Of a DNA stretch of 64,000 bases, positions 8,608-18,366 are shown piece after piece. The DNA is taken from positions 17,308 to 81,307 of the forward strand of contig VXXM01000038.1 of the NCBI GenBank assembly GCA_009835395.1. The letters run 5' to 3'. Source of the DNA: Acidimicrobiia bacterium (lineage in GTDB: Bacteria > Actinomycetota > Acidimicrobiia > Acidimicrobiales > CATQHL01). A program made the position numbers and the translations under genes. The notes below the pieces were generated by a model, which did no database searches, had not been told where the DNA came from, and worked only from the letters and a program-made list of their open reading frames with translations. Within the stretch, counting starts at the first letter, position 1; each line of letters begins with the position of its first letter.

Positions 8608-10397
8608 TTATGCGAACGGGAGCCCCTTCTCGACTTCCTCCTCGCCGAGGGCTCTGTCCATTCCCGCATCGGGCCTCCGCTGGGTCCGACGCGTCAGCGT
8701 CATGTACACCACCGCCGCGATGAGTGGCACGACCATCAGGATGGAGGCCACCGCGTTCACTGTCGGCGGGATCCCGCGACGGTTCATGATGCTCCAGATG
8801 ACCGGCGGAAGCGTCGGGTCCGTCCCGACGATGAAGTTGGTCACCACGAACTCGTCCATCGAGATGGCGAAGACGATGAGTGCCGTGCCGGCGATGATGG
8901 GAAGCAGGATCCGCAGGGTCACCCGTCTCAGCGCTCCCCAGTAGGTACATCCCAGATCCCTCGCCGCCTCCTCGACGTTGCGGTTGAAGTTCTGCAGCGC
9001 CGCCATCACGATGAGGACCACGAATGGGAGGACGAGGGTCACCTGGCCGAGCACGATGGATCGCATCGACGGGATCCACTCCAGGAATCGGAACATCGCC
9101 AGAATCGAGAACCCCACGACGACACCCGGCAGGGCGATCGGGAGAACGACCGCTCCCATGAGGGCGGGCTTGGTGACGAACCTTCGACGGGTCACCGCGA
9201 ACGCGGTCGGGAGTCCGATCGCCAATCCGATGGCGACGACCAGGCCGGCCACCTTGAGGCTCGTCCCGAACCCACCGCGGATCGTCTGGTCGGTGAAGAT
9301 CTCCCTGTACCAGTCGAGGGTCCAGCCGGTGATCGGCAGGGAGGCGATCGGCAGCTGGTTGAACGACAGGATCAGCACCAGGATCAACGGCACCCACAGG
9401 AACAACAGGAGCAGGAGCAGGTACGTGTGCCCCCACGGCAGCCGCCTGACCCATGCCGGCCACACCACGCGCAGCCGGCGGGAGCGGGTGGTCGTGACGG
9501 CTGCGCCGAAGCGACGCGCGCCTCCGGTGAGCACCCGGACGCATAGCAGGACGCCGACGATGAACGCAGCCGCCGCGACGATCAGGGAGAAGGACAGGGC
9601 TGATGCCAGGGCGTAGTTGCCGGTGATCCCGAACTGGTCGAAGATCACACGGCCGATCATCAGGCTTCCCTTGCCCCCGACGAGCTGAGGCGTCACGTAG
9701 TCGCCGACCGCCAGCACGAAGGTCAGGACGAACGCCGTCAGGACGCCTCTGGCGGTGAGTGGGAGTGTGACTCTCAGGAACGTCTCGACCGGCCCGGCGC
9801 CCAGATCCCGGCTGGCACGGATCAGGTCGGGATTGACCGACTCCATGGCACCGGCGATCGGGAGCATCGCGATGGGGACGAGGATGTGGGTCAAGGCGAT
9901 GGTCACGCCCGGCCGGCCGAGCAACGTGAGGGGCTCGCTGATCAGGCCGAGCGAGTCGAGGGCGGAGTTCAGGATCCCGGCGGGGGTCAGGATCGCCTTC
10001 CAGGCGTAGATCCGTACGAGGTATGACGCCAGAGCCGAAGCCACGATGAGGAAGAGGATGATCCGGCGACCTCGCGAGATGATGAATCGCAAGACGTAGG
10101 CACCGAGATAGGCCACCGGGAGAACCACTGCGGAGACCGTCAGCCCCAGCAACAGTGTCCGCAGGATGAGGCCGTAGTAGAGATCGTCGGTGACGACCTC
10201 GCGATACTGGTCCAGGGACCAGGTTCGGATGAGGGTGAAGACTCCCGTCTCCCAGAAACTGAACAGGAAGAACACGCTGACGGGGATGAGCAGGCCGGCG
10301 AGCAGCCAGCCGATGCTCGGATAGGTTGCGACGGGCGGCAGGTAGCTCCGGCGCTGGGACCGGTTGAGGAGACTGAGGGCCCGCAGGTTCGGCGGCA

Positions 10398-10398
<1 letters not shown>
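8608..10398 (-). CDS. Fused double ABC permease, PotB-PotC type
   Basis: A 596-residue inner-membrane protein in which two MetI-type permease modules sit in one chain. The first half (residues ~1-285) ends with an EAA-type cytoplasmic loop reading RASRDLGAGPVETFLRVTLP; the second half (~310-580) has its own loop EEAARDLGCTYWGALRRVTL. Such loops dock on the two ATPase subunits. Polyamine/putrescine importers normally use separate PotB and PotC chains. I prefer the ATG at 10398, which overlaps the ATPase stop codon (TGATG); a longer GTG/ATG start at 10434 would overlap it by 37 bases. Probable substrates are polyamines or related amines, by homology of the whole system. Confidence 0.88.
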
Positions 10399-11516
<1,118 letters not shown>

Positions 11517-11531
11517 ACTGTACGAGGACGT

Positions 11532-11565
11532 GCCCGGGGGCGGCGCTGCGATGCCGACCCCGGGC
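11532..11565 (-). terminator. Stem-loop after the binding-protein gene
   Basis: Perfect 8-bp arms GCCCGGGG and CCCCGGGC surround an 18-base loop in the gap between the binding-protein stop (11579) and the ATPase start. No T-run is visible. Such intercistronic hairpins often stabilise binding-protein mRNA or attenuate transcription, giving excess binding protein over membrane subunits. Confidence 0.5.
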
Positions 11566-11578
11566 GGTCACGACGTCT

Positions 11579-12778
11579 CTACGCGCCGGCCTTGAAATCC
11601 TGCCAGCGCTTCAGCCACGTGTCGTAGGTCGCGTACTGGTCGGACTCGACCGGCGGCCACTCCACCGGCGGCGCCGCCTCGAACACGGCCGCGCGGTCCT
11701 CGTAGACGGCCCACTCGAACCCCATCGGGACGAGCCGTGCCATTGCCGCCGGATGGGTGACTGCCCAGCCGAGCATCTCTCCCTGTGCGAACTGCGTCGA
11801 CTCGCTGATGGCGTCGTTCAACGCCTCGTACATGGCGTCGGTGGGTTCCACGTCGGAGGCGATGAACAGCGCATCGATCCAGGACCAGCCCACCCCGGGC
11901 GGGAAGTGAACCTCCACGGGGATGTCGGCCTCGCGGGCCCTCAGAGCTGTCGGCGCGTTGTCCGGCCAGGCGGCGATGATCTCGCCTCGCGTGTAGGCGC
12001 CGGCGTATTCGGCATAGGGGTTCGCCAGGATGCCGAAGGAGGCGTCCCTGAACTCCTCCAGCTTCTCGAAGACCTGGTCGAGTTCATCCTCGGTCAGCAA
12101 CCCCGGCGTGTCCCCGCCGAGCCCGAGCAGTCGGGCGACCATGATGATCACCGTGTTGCCGTCGTCGCCGATGGCGAACTTGCCTTCGTACTTCGGTTCG
12201 AGCAGTGACTCGAGGGACTCAGGTGGTCCGGTGCCGTCGTCGACGTAGGTCAAGCCCATGCTCGCCCAGGCGATCGGAACACCGATCACCCCGTCGTCCG
12301 TGTTGATGAGCGGCTCGTCGCGGAGTTCGGCGGGCAACTGCTCCCAGTTCGGGATCCGGCTGACGTCCAGCGGCTGCATCACCCCCGCGGCCTGAAGGGT
12401 CGGGAAGATGTTCTCGATGCCGACGCTGATGTCGTAGGTGCCCTTCTTGTTGATCGGGTCCTCGTTCGCCACCATGTAAGTCGCTTCGATCTCATAGGTG
12501 GCGGGTTCGGGATCGCGCACCTCGTAGCCCTCCCACACCAGGAAGCGCACCGTTTCCTTCTCGGCCGCGGCCGGCGGCGCCGGCTCCGGTGGAGGAGGCG
12601 GCTCCGGGGCGGGTGCTGCCGGAGCAGGCGCCGGTGCCTCGCTGGTGTCCTCGTCGTCGCCGCAGGATGCTGCGATCAGCGTGAGGACCAAGAGCGATAT
12701 TCCGAGTCGGAGAAGACCTCGCCTCCTGCCGACCGGACGCCGACGCTCGTGTCTGGATGTGATGGATCGCGCGTGCAT
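11579..12778 (-). CDS. Extracellular solute-binding lipoprotein, PotD/spermidine-putrescine type
   Basis: A 399-residue binding protein. The start at 12778 has an AGGAGG 6 bases upstream. A twin-Arg-like basic stretch and a hydrophobic segment (GISLLVLTLIAASC) end in the lipid-modified Cys39, followed by an acidic GDDED and a Pro/Ala/Glu-rich linker to about residue 75. The periplasmic-binding-protein type 2 domain follows (VRFLVWEGYEVRDP..., EYAGAYTRGEIIAAWPDNAP). It is the first gene of the importer operon. The family delivers polyamines, but the ligand is not certain. Confidence 0.87.
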   Translation of the reverse strand: MHARSITSRHERRRPVGRRRGLLRLGISLLVLTLIAASCGDDEDTSEAPAPAPAAPAPEPPPPPEPAPPAAAEKETVRFLVWEGYEVRDPEPATYEIEATYMVANEDPINKKGTYDISVGIENIFPTLQAAGVMQPLDVSRIPNWEQLPAELRDEPLINTDDGVIGVPIAWASMGLTYVDDGTGPPESLESLLEPKYEGKFAIGDDGNTVIIMVARLLGLGGDTPGLLTEDELDQVFEKLEEFRDASFGILANPYAEYAGAYTRGEIIAAWPDNAPTALRAREADIPVEVHFPPGVGWSWIDALFIASDVEPTDAMYEALNDAISESTQFAQGEMLGWAVTHPAAMARLVPMGFEWAVYEDRAAVFEAAPPVEWPPVESDQYATYDTWLKRWQDFKAGA

Positions 12779-12856
12779 GATCTCCCTCCTTGATCTCCGG
12801 CCCCCCGGGAGTCCCCGTGCCCTGGCGGACGCTCCGGCCCGGGCTGCGCACCTCGG

Positions 12857-12862
12857 ACTGTA
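12857..12862 (-). promoter_or_regulatory. Possible -10 element for the PotD-type operon
   Basis: TACAGT on the minus strand lies about 80 bases before the start at 12778 and after the hairpin that closes the upstream gene. No recognisable -35 was seen, so this is a weak call. Confidence 0.25.
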
Positions 12863-12935
12863 GTTCACACGGGGGTCCGGAGCGGCGGGCCGCAACGTGG
12901 CGCTCGACTGGCGGTCTCGCCCTCGAGCGCGCAGA

Positions 12936-12973
12936 GGGGCCGCCGGCGAAGCTCGGCTCCGGCCGGCGGCCCC
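12936..12973 (-). terminator. Strong 12-bp stem-loop terminator
   Basis: GGGGCCGCCGGC and GCCGGCGGCCCC form a perfect 12-bp stem with a 14-base loop, 10 bases after the stop codon of the alanine-rich binding protein. It separates two same-strand importer operons. There is no clear T-run, as is common in GC-rich actinobacteria. Confidence 0.65.
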
Positions 12974-12983
12974 GGAGTCACGC

Positions 12984-14615
12984 TCAGTTCATCGAGGCCC
13001 AGATGAGTTCGTTGCCCTCGTACAGCTTCGGGACGAGGGTGGCGTCGAGCATCGCCAACCAGTCGGGCTTGGTCTCGTAGACGCCCAGGTCGACCAGGTT
13101 CTCGATCTCCTCGCCCAGCCGTGCCACGTTCATCTGGCCGATCACCAGACCGTCGGGGGTCACGTCTTCGATGATCTTCTGGTCGGTCGTCCAGCGATAC
13201 AGCTCGTGCTCGCGGGCCAGGAACATCTGGTTGCCGGCCGCCTCGATCCGCTCGAAGGCCAGGTTGATGGCCTCCTCCGGGTTGTCCGCGGCGAAGTAGT
13301 AGCCGCGCAGGCCGGCCCGCACGAAGTCCTCCACGACCGTCGGGTGCTCCTCGTAGAACGATCGTGTCGTCATGTAGATGGCGAAGCTTGCCGGCACCCC
13401 GTAGTCCAGCGGGTCGAAGGTGACGTAGTCGATGCCCGCCAGGTCCAGCCAGCGCGGCTCGTTCGAGCGGTACACCGGCAGGGCCTCGATGCCCAGCGCG
13501 AAGTGCTCGACGGGGTTGAAGCCCTCCAGGAGCAGCTCTTCGAAGGTCCCGCGCTGGAGGCCGGCTTCGGCGATCATGGCCTGGATGGCGATGGGGATGT
13601 CACCCTTGATTCCCATCGTCATGCCCTCCAGGTCGGTCAGGTCCGTGACGCCCGAAGCCGGGTCGATGAGCAACTGGGAGATCGCGGTATGCCCCAACTG
13701 GGCGAAGCCCATCAGGTCGGCGTCGCCCCGGATGTTCGTCGTGACCAACTCGCCGAAGGTGGCGGTGACGCCCAGCTGCACGGTGCCGGCGGCCAGCGCC
13801 GCGCTGTTGCCCGGCGCGAAGCCGGGCTGGATCGTCACGTCGAGGCACATGTCGTCGAAGTAGCCCTTGTCCGCGGCCACGACCACCTCGATGATGCCGG
13901 CGGCGGCCGCCAGGTCGAAGCCGGTCATGAAGGTCAGCGGCCCGGCGGCGCGGTTGGCCTCGCAGCGTTCCGGCGTCCCGAAGCGGGGCAACCCGTCGGG
14001 ACCGATCGCCGCTTGCGCGGCCACCTCTGCCGCCACGGCCTCCGCCGCCTCGGCGGCAGCGGCTGCCGCCTCCTCGGCCTGCGAAATCAACTCCTCCGCC
14101 TCGGCCTGTGCAGCGGCGGCCTCGGCCTGTGCGGCCGCGGCCTCGTCCTGAGCACTGGAGGCTTCGGCCTGCGCGGCGGCTGCCGCTTCCTGTGCCGCCG
14201 CGAGCGCGGCTTCTGCGGCCTCCAGATCGGCCTGGTTGCCTTCGGCCGCTGCCCTGGCGACGTCGGCGGCAGCGATCGCTTCGGCGGCCTGCGCGGCCGC
14301 GGCGGCGGCATCGGCCGCGGCGGCTTCGGCCGCGGCGGTCGCCGCTGAGGCGGCGGCATCGGCCGCCGAGGCTTCGGCGCGCGCTGCCTGAGCTTCGCTC
14401 ATTGCGGCACCTGCGTCGCTTTGAGCCGCGGCCGCGTCACTCTGGGCGGCGGCTGCGCCGCTCTGCGCGGCCGCTGCCGCGCCGGCGGCCGCGTCGACGG
14501 CAGCCATCGTGTCGCTGTCGTCGTCCTCGGCACATGAGGCGGCGACAAGAGCGAGGACAGAGACCAATGCAACAGATGTCCACCGGACACCATGTCGTAT
14601 AGAGCGATTCAACAT
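12984..14615 (-). CDS. ABC solute-binding lipoprotein, NMT1/THI5 type, with long alanine-rich spacer
   Basis: A 543-residue binding protein. A signal segment (VALVSVLALVAASC) ends in lipid-modified Cys28. Residues ~37-203 are about 70% alanine with regular Gln/Glu/Asp/Ser positions (repeats of AAAQAEA type), predicted to be one long helix or coiled coil. From ~residue 205 the NMT1/SsuA-like domain begins (LPRFGTPERCEANRA, ...FMTGFDLAAAAGIIEVVVAADKGYF), ending WASMN. Family members bind sulfonates, pyrimidine precursors or aromatic acids. It is the last gene of a three-gene importer operon. The spacer is very unusual for this family. AAGGGGG lies about 10 bases before the ATG. Confidence 0.85.
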   Translation of the reverse strand: MLNRSIRHGVRWTSVALVSVLALVAASCAEDDDSDTMAAVDAAAGAAAAAQSGAAAAQSDAAAAQSDAGAAMSEAQAARAEASAADAAASAATAAAEAAAADAAAAAAQAAEAIAAADVARAAAEGNQADLEAAEAALAAAQEAAAAAQAEASSAQDEAAAAQAEAAAAQAEAEELISQAEEAAAAAAEAAEAVAAEVAAQAAIGPDGLPRFGTPERCEANRAAGPLTFMTGFDLAAAAGIIEVVVAADKGYFDDMCLDVTIQPGFAPGNSAALAAGTVQLGVTATFGELVTTNIRGDADLMGFAQLGHTAISQLLIDPASGVTDLTDLEGMTMGIKGDIPIAIQAMIAEAGLQRGTFEELLLEGFNPVEHFALGIEALPVYRSNEPRWLDLAGIDYVTFDPLDYGVPASFAIYMTTRSFYEEHPTVVEDFVRAGLRGYYFAADNPEEAINLAFERIEAAGNQMFLAREHELYRWTTDQKIIEDVTPDGLVIGQMNVARLGEEIENLVDLGVYETKPDWLAMLDATLVPKLYEGNELIWASMN

Positions 14616-14690
14616 TGTTCGGCATCCCCCTTGTGTTGTCACCGATCGAACTGCCACCGAAGCCTGCCACAATTCCGGAGCGTTCGCCGC

Positions 14691-15551
14691 TCAGAGGGCC
14701 GCCGCCGACCCCCCTGGCAGATCCTGGGAGCTGTGCCAGCGCAGGACCCGAGTCTCGACGGCCGCGAGCAGCAGGTTGCCGATCACGCCGATGAACGCGA
14801 GCACGAAGATCGACCCCCACAGCTGGTCGATCAGCAGCCGCACCTGGCCCACGCGTGCGGTGTTGCCGAGACCCTCGGTGGAACCCCCGAACATCTCGCC
14901 GATTACCGCTCCCACGAGGGCCAGGCCGACGCAGAGGCGCCCGGCGGAGAACAGGTACGGAAGCGATTGGGGGAATCGCAGCTTCCAGAAGATCTCCGTC
15001 CTGCTGGCCGACACCGAGCGCAGAAGCTCGTAGGCGTTCGGGTCGACCGACCGCAACCCGGTGAACTCGTTGATCGTGAACGGGATGTAGCAGAACACCG
15101 CCGCGACCAGAACCTTGGGCCAGTAGCCGAACCCGAACCAGATCAGGAAGACCGGCGCCAGAACCGCCACCGGCGTGCTCTGCAGCAGGACGATGACGGG
15201 CATCGAAGAGCGTTCCACGAAGCGAGAGTGCGCCATGAACGTGGCCACGATGAGCGACGCGCCCAGAGCGAGTCCGTATCCCCAGGCCGCTTCGAGCAGC
15301 GTCACCTGGGCGTGGCGCCAGTAGAAGCCCGGCTCTTCACGGAGATGCACGAGGATGCTCCAGGGCGTCGGGAGAGTCAGGGGCGAGACGTTGAACACCC
15401 GCACGTAGAGCTCCCAGATCGCGAACACGACGACGAGGCCCACGATCGGCGCCACGGTCATCGCCGAGCGACGCACGTGCTGCGGGCGCTGCGGGGGCGG
15501 CTGCTTGGTGCCGGTGCCCGGTGCGCTCTGCTGGGTGGCTTCCGTGGTCAT
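14691..15551 (-). CDS. ABC transporter permease, SsuC/TauC type
   Basis: A 286-residue membrane permease with about six hydrophobic segments starting near residue 30 (MTVAPIVGLVVVFAIWELYV). The cytoplasmic coupling loop reads NAYELLRSVSASRTEIFWKLRFPQ, in the position of the EAA motif. Homologues import sulfonates, nitrate or pyrimidine precursors. It starts with ATG in a 4-base overlap with the ATPase gene and is followed by the alanine-rich binding protein, so the three subunits form one importer. Confidence 0.87.
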   Translation of the reverse strand: MTTEATQQSAPGTGTKQPPPQRPQHVRRSAMTVAPIVGLVVVFAIWELYVRVFNVSPLTLPTPWSILVHLREEPGFYWRHAQVTLLEAAWGYGLALGASLIVATFMAHSRFVERSSMPVIVLLQSTPVAVLAPVFLIWFGFGYWPKVLVAAVFCYIPFTINEFTGLRSVDPNAYELLRSVSASRTEIFWKLRFPQSLPYLFSAGRLCVGLALVGAVIGEMFGGSTEGLGNTARVGQVRLLIDQLWGSIFVLAFIGVIGNLLLAAVETRVLRWHSSQDLPGGSAAAL

Positions 15552-16435
15552 CGGGCCGAGACCTCGCCGAGGGAGCGGCGCACGTTGCGCATGTGCACCA
15601 GGTAGCGCTCGTCGTCCTCCATCTGCACCGAGCGGGGACGGGGCAGCGTGATCGTCTCGGCGTGCACGACGCGGCCCGGCTTGGTGGCCATCACCAGGAC
15701 CCGGTCGGAGAGGATCACCGCCTCGGGAATGCTGTGGGTCACGAAGACGACCGTGTGCCCGGTGCGCTCCCAGAGGTCCAGCAGGAGGTAGCGCATCTCG
15801 TTGCGGGTGATCTCGTCGAGGGCCGAGAAGGGCTCGTCCATCAGCAGCACGGGCGCGCCCAGCGCGAAGCAGCGCACCAGCGAGACCCGCTGCTGCATGC
15901 CGCCGGACAGCTCCTTCGGGAGCCGGTCCAGGAAGTCCCCCAGACCGACGGTCTCCAGCAGTTCCAGGATCTCGGACTCGCTGAGAGGCGGGTGGATGGC
16001 TCCCCGCCGGTTCACCTCGGCGAGCAGGGTGACGTTACGGCGCACGGTCCGCCAACCCAGCAGCGACGGCGTCTGCGGGGCGAAGCCGATCTGCTTGGTG
16101 TCCCGCGCCTGCGCCGGGCTGTTGCCGTCGACGGTGACGGTGCCGAGCTCGTAGGGCAGCAGGCCGCCCACGACGCGCAACAGGGTCGACTTGCCGCAGC
16201 CGCTCGGGCCGATCAGGCTGACGAACTCGCCCGGCTCGATCTCGATGTCGATCTCATCGAGTGCGTGCAGGAAACTGCGACCGGTCGGGAACCACTTCGA
16301 GACTCCGCTGATGGAGACCGGGGCGCCGATGCTGCGTGCGGAGGATCCGGCAGCGCTCGGCGCCGCCGTGCGGCTCCCGCCGGAGGTCGGGCTTGGCACG
16401 GCGCCATCGTAAGCGGCGCGACACGGGCCCGTCAT
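15548..16435 (-). CDS. ABC transporter ATPase, SsuB/TauB type
   Basis: A nucleotide-binding subunit of about 295 residues. Walker A is GPSGCGKST, the signature LSGGMQQRVSLVR, Walker B VLLMDEPFSALDE, and the switch is THSIPEAV. The N-terminus before SISGVSKWF is low-complexity and the start is uncertain: ATG at 16468 or 16435, or GTG at 16399, none with a good ribosome binding site. The gene is divergent from the amidohydrolase operon, with a short shared promoter region of about 150 bases. Confidence 0.85.
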   Translation of the reverse strand: MTGPCRAAYDGAVPSPTSGGSRTAAPSAAGSSARSIGAPVSISGVSKWFPTGRSFLHALDEIDIEIEPGEFVSLIGPSGCGKSTLLRVVGGLLPYELGTVTVDGNSPAQARDTKQIGFAPQTPSLLGWRTVRRNVTLLAEVNRRGAIHPPLSESEILELLETVGLGDFLDRLPKELSGGMQQRVSLVRCFALGAPVLLMDEPFSALDEITRNEMRYLLLDLWERTGHTVVFVTHSIPEAVILSDRVLVMATKPGRVVHAETITLPRPRSVQMEDDERYLVHMRNVRRSLGEVSAR

Positions 16436-16590
16436 GGCCGGCTGCAGCCCCTGGATTCGCCCGCGCATGGCTGGGCTACGGTTGCCGCCACCGCTCGGGC
16501 ACGCGACCGCACACCGGCAACCGAGCGCCGTGCCGGCGTCCGGCGGGCGATCCGGATGGCCCGCCCCCGGCGGCGGAGGAAGGAGGCCTC

Positions 16591-17583
16591 GTGTCCGCCG
16601 GATTGATCGACGTTCATTCGCACCACTATCCCGGCAGCTACCTCGACGCCTGCCGCCGCAGCGACAGCGGCCTGGAGCACTACGTCCGTGAGGACGGCCG
16701 CCTCGTCGTGCTGCAGGACGGGGCCGTGGCCGCCGCCATCCCGCAACCGCTGCCGTCGATGGACCACCGCGTCGCGATGATGGACGAGGTGGACGTGGAC
16801 GTCCAGGTGATGTCCGTGTCGGCGCCGAACGTATTCCGGCTGCCGCGCGACCTGCGCGTGCCGCTCACGCGCGACCTCAACGACGAGTTCGGCGACCTGG
16901 TGTCCGGTGGCGGCGGGCGCCTGCGGTTCTTCGCCAGCCTCCCGCTTCCCGACGTCGACGCCTCGCTGGCAGAGTTGGATCGTGTCCTGGACGCCCCGGG
17001 CGTGGTGGGCGTCATGCTCTGCACCACCGTGGACCGGCGCACCCTCGACGACGATGACTTCGCGCCGTTGTGGGAGGAACTCTCCCGGCGTCGGGCCGTG
17101 GCGTTCGTCCACCCCACTACCGCCTGTAGCACCGAGGGCCTGCGCGAGTTCGCGCTGTCGCTGGCACTCGACTTCCTGGCTGAGACGACGAACGCCATCG
17201 GCAGGTTGACCTACTCGGGCACCTTCGAGCGGTACCCGGACATCCGCTGGATCTTCAGCCACCTCGGCGGGACCGTGCCCTTCGTCCACCACCGCTTCGA
17301 CAACTACGCGGGGCAGTTCCCCGAGTGCCGCCGTCACACCACCCGCCGCCCGTCGGAGCAACTGAGGGATCTCTACTTCGACACCGTCAGCACGCATCCC
17401 GCCGCCATGCGCTGCGCCTTCGAGACGTTCGACATCTCGCAGTTCCTCTTCGGAACCGACTACCCGCACGTGCCGGGCGGGCTGCGCGCTTTCGTGGAGA
17501 CCCTCGAGGCCGCCGGACTGCCCGCGGAGGATCTCGCCAGGGTGCGCCGCCACAACGCCGCAGCGTTACTCGGAATCGAATGA
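16591..17583 (+). CDS. Amidohydrolase family protein (ACMSD-like)
   Basis: A 330-residue TIM-barrel metal hydrolase of the amidohydrolase-2 group, which includes aminocarboxymuconate-semialdehyde decarboxylase and other non-oxidative decarboxylases. Metal ligands are seen in DVHSHHYP (His9, His11), FVHPTTA, FSHLGGTVPFVHHR and GTDYPH. The GTG start at 16591 is preceded by GGAAGGAGG five bases away. ACMSD-like enzymes act in ring-cleavage pathways of aromatic and N-heteroaromatic compounds, which suits the following genes. It is the first gene of the long + strand catabolic run. Confidence 0.85.
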   Translation: MSAGLIDVHSHHYPGSYLDACRRSDSGLEHYVREDGRLVVLQDGAVAAAIPQPLPSMDHRVAMMDEVDVDVQVMSVSAPNVFRLPRDLRVPLTRDLNDEFGDLVSGGGGRLRFFASLPLPDVDASLAELDRVLDAPGVVGVMLCTTVDRRTLDDDDFAPLWEELSRRRAVAFVHPTTACSTEGLREFALSLALDFLAETTNAIGRLTYSGTFERYPDIRWIFSHLGGTVPFVHHRFDNYAGQFPECRRHTTRRPSEQLRDLYFDTVSTHPAAMRCAFETFDISQFLFGTDYPHVPGGLRAFVETLEAAGLPAEDLARVRRHNAAALLGIE

Positions 17584-17664
17584 CACTCCGATGGCCGGTC
17601 TCGGAGTCGTGATGGTAATTTTTCCGGTCGTGCGGAGAACCACGTAACGGCGCCGGGGGGACTC

Positions 17665-18366
17665 ATGCCGCAACCCACCGAGGTATCCGACTTCGTCAAG
17701 GAGCGATTGGCGCGGATTCGCGGCGGCTTGCGGCTCTACAAGGATCTTCAGCCCGGCGACACCGCCTTCGTGGTCATCGACATGCAGAACGCCTTCGTCG
17801 CCGAGGGGGGCGTCATCGAGGTTCCCGCCAGCCGCGAGATCATCCCCGTGATCAACCGCATGGCCGCCGCATGCCGGGAGATCGGCGTCCCGGTGATCTG
17901 GATCCGCTCCCATCACCCCAAGGGCGGCTCCGACTGGCGCCACTTCTTCGATCACTTCGTGCGCCCCGAGCGGCGCGAAGCCGCCGCGGCCGCCCTCTCC
18001 GACGATGCGCCGACTTCGCGTTTCCATCCCGACATGGACATACGCGACGAGGACTACATCGTCTTCAAGAACCGCTACTCGTGCATGATCCCCGGTTCAT
18101 CGTCCCTGGAGCGGCTCGTGCGCAGCCTCGGCCGCGACACCCTCCTGCTGGCGGGCACCAAGACCAACATCTGCGTCGAGTCGACGGCGCGGGACGCCAT
18201 GATGCTGGACTTCAGGGTGGTGGTCCTCAGCGACGCCACCGCCGCGCTCACCGACGAGGAGCACCAGGCCTCCCTCAACGTCCTGATCCAGGAGTTCGCC
18301 GACATCCTCGTCACCGACGAGGTGGTCGAGGAGTTGCGTGCCAACGCCGGAGGTGCCGACCGATGA
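17665..18366 (+). CDS. Isochorismatase-family cysteine hydrolase
   Basis: A 233-residue hydrolase with the complete catalytic triad: Asp39 in FVVIDMQNAF, Lys135 in VFKNRYS and Cys170 in KTNICVEST. Relatives include RutB (ureidoacrylate amidohydrolase), maleamate amidohydrolase and N-carbamoylsarcosine amidase, all splitting C-N bonds. It is overlapped by the HyuB gene (ATGA), so the two are co-translated. An amide or carbamoyl substrate is likely; the exact one is not readable from sequence. Confidence 0.87.
   Translation: MPQPTEVSDFVKERLARIRGGLRLYKDLQPGDTAFVVIDMQNAFVAEGGVIEVPASREIIPVINRMAAACREIGVPVIWIRSHHPKGGSDWRHFFDHFVRPERREAAAAALSDDAPTSRFHPDMDIRDEDYIVFKNRYSCMIPGSSSLERLVRSLGRDTLLLAGTKTNICVESTARDAMMLDFRVVVLSDATAALTDEEHQASLNVLIQEFADILVTDEVVEELRANAGGADR

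Noticed and set aside
8567..9544. N-terminal extension of the phosphotriesterase-like gene to give a 671-residue protein
   Set aside because: The extension overlaps the permease in another frame and has no domain similarity; a strong ribosome binding site supports the short form.
14108..14602. Open frames on the + strand, rich in Arg/Pro/Leu, opposite the alanine-rich spacer
   Set aside because: They arise from the GCC/GCG repeat read in other frames; no conserved motif or ribosome binding site.
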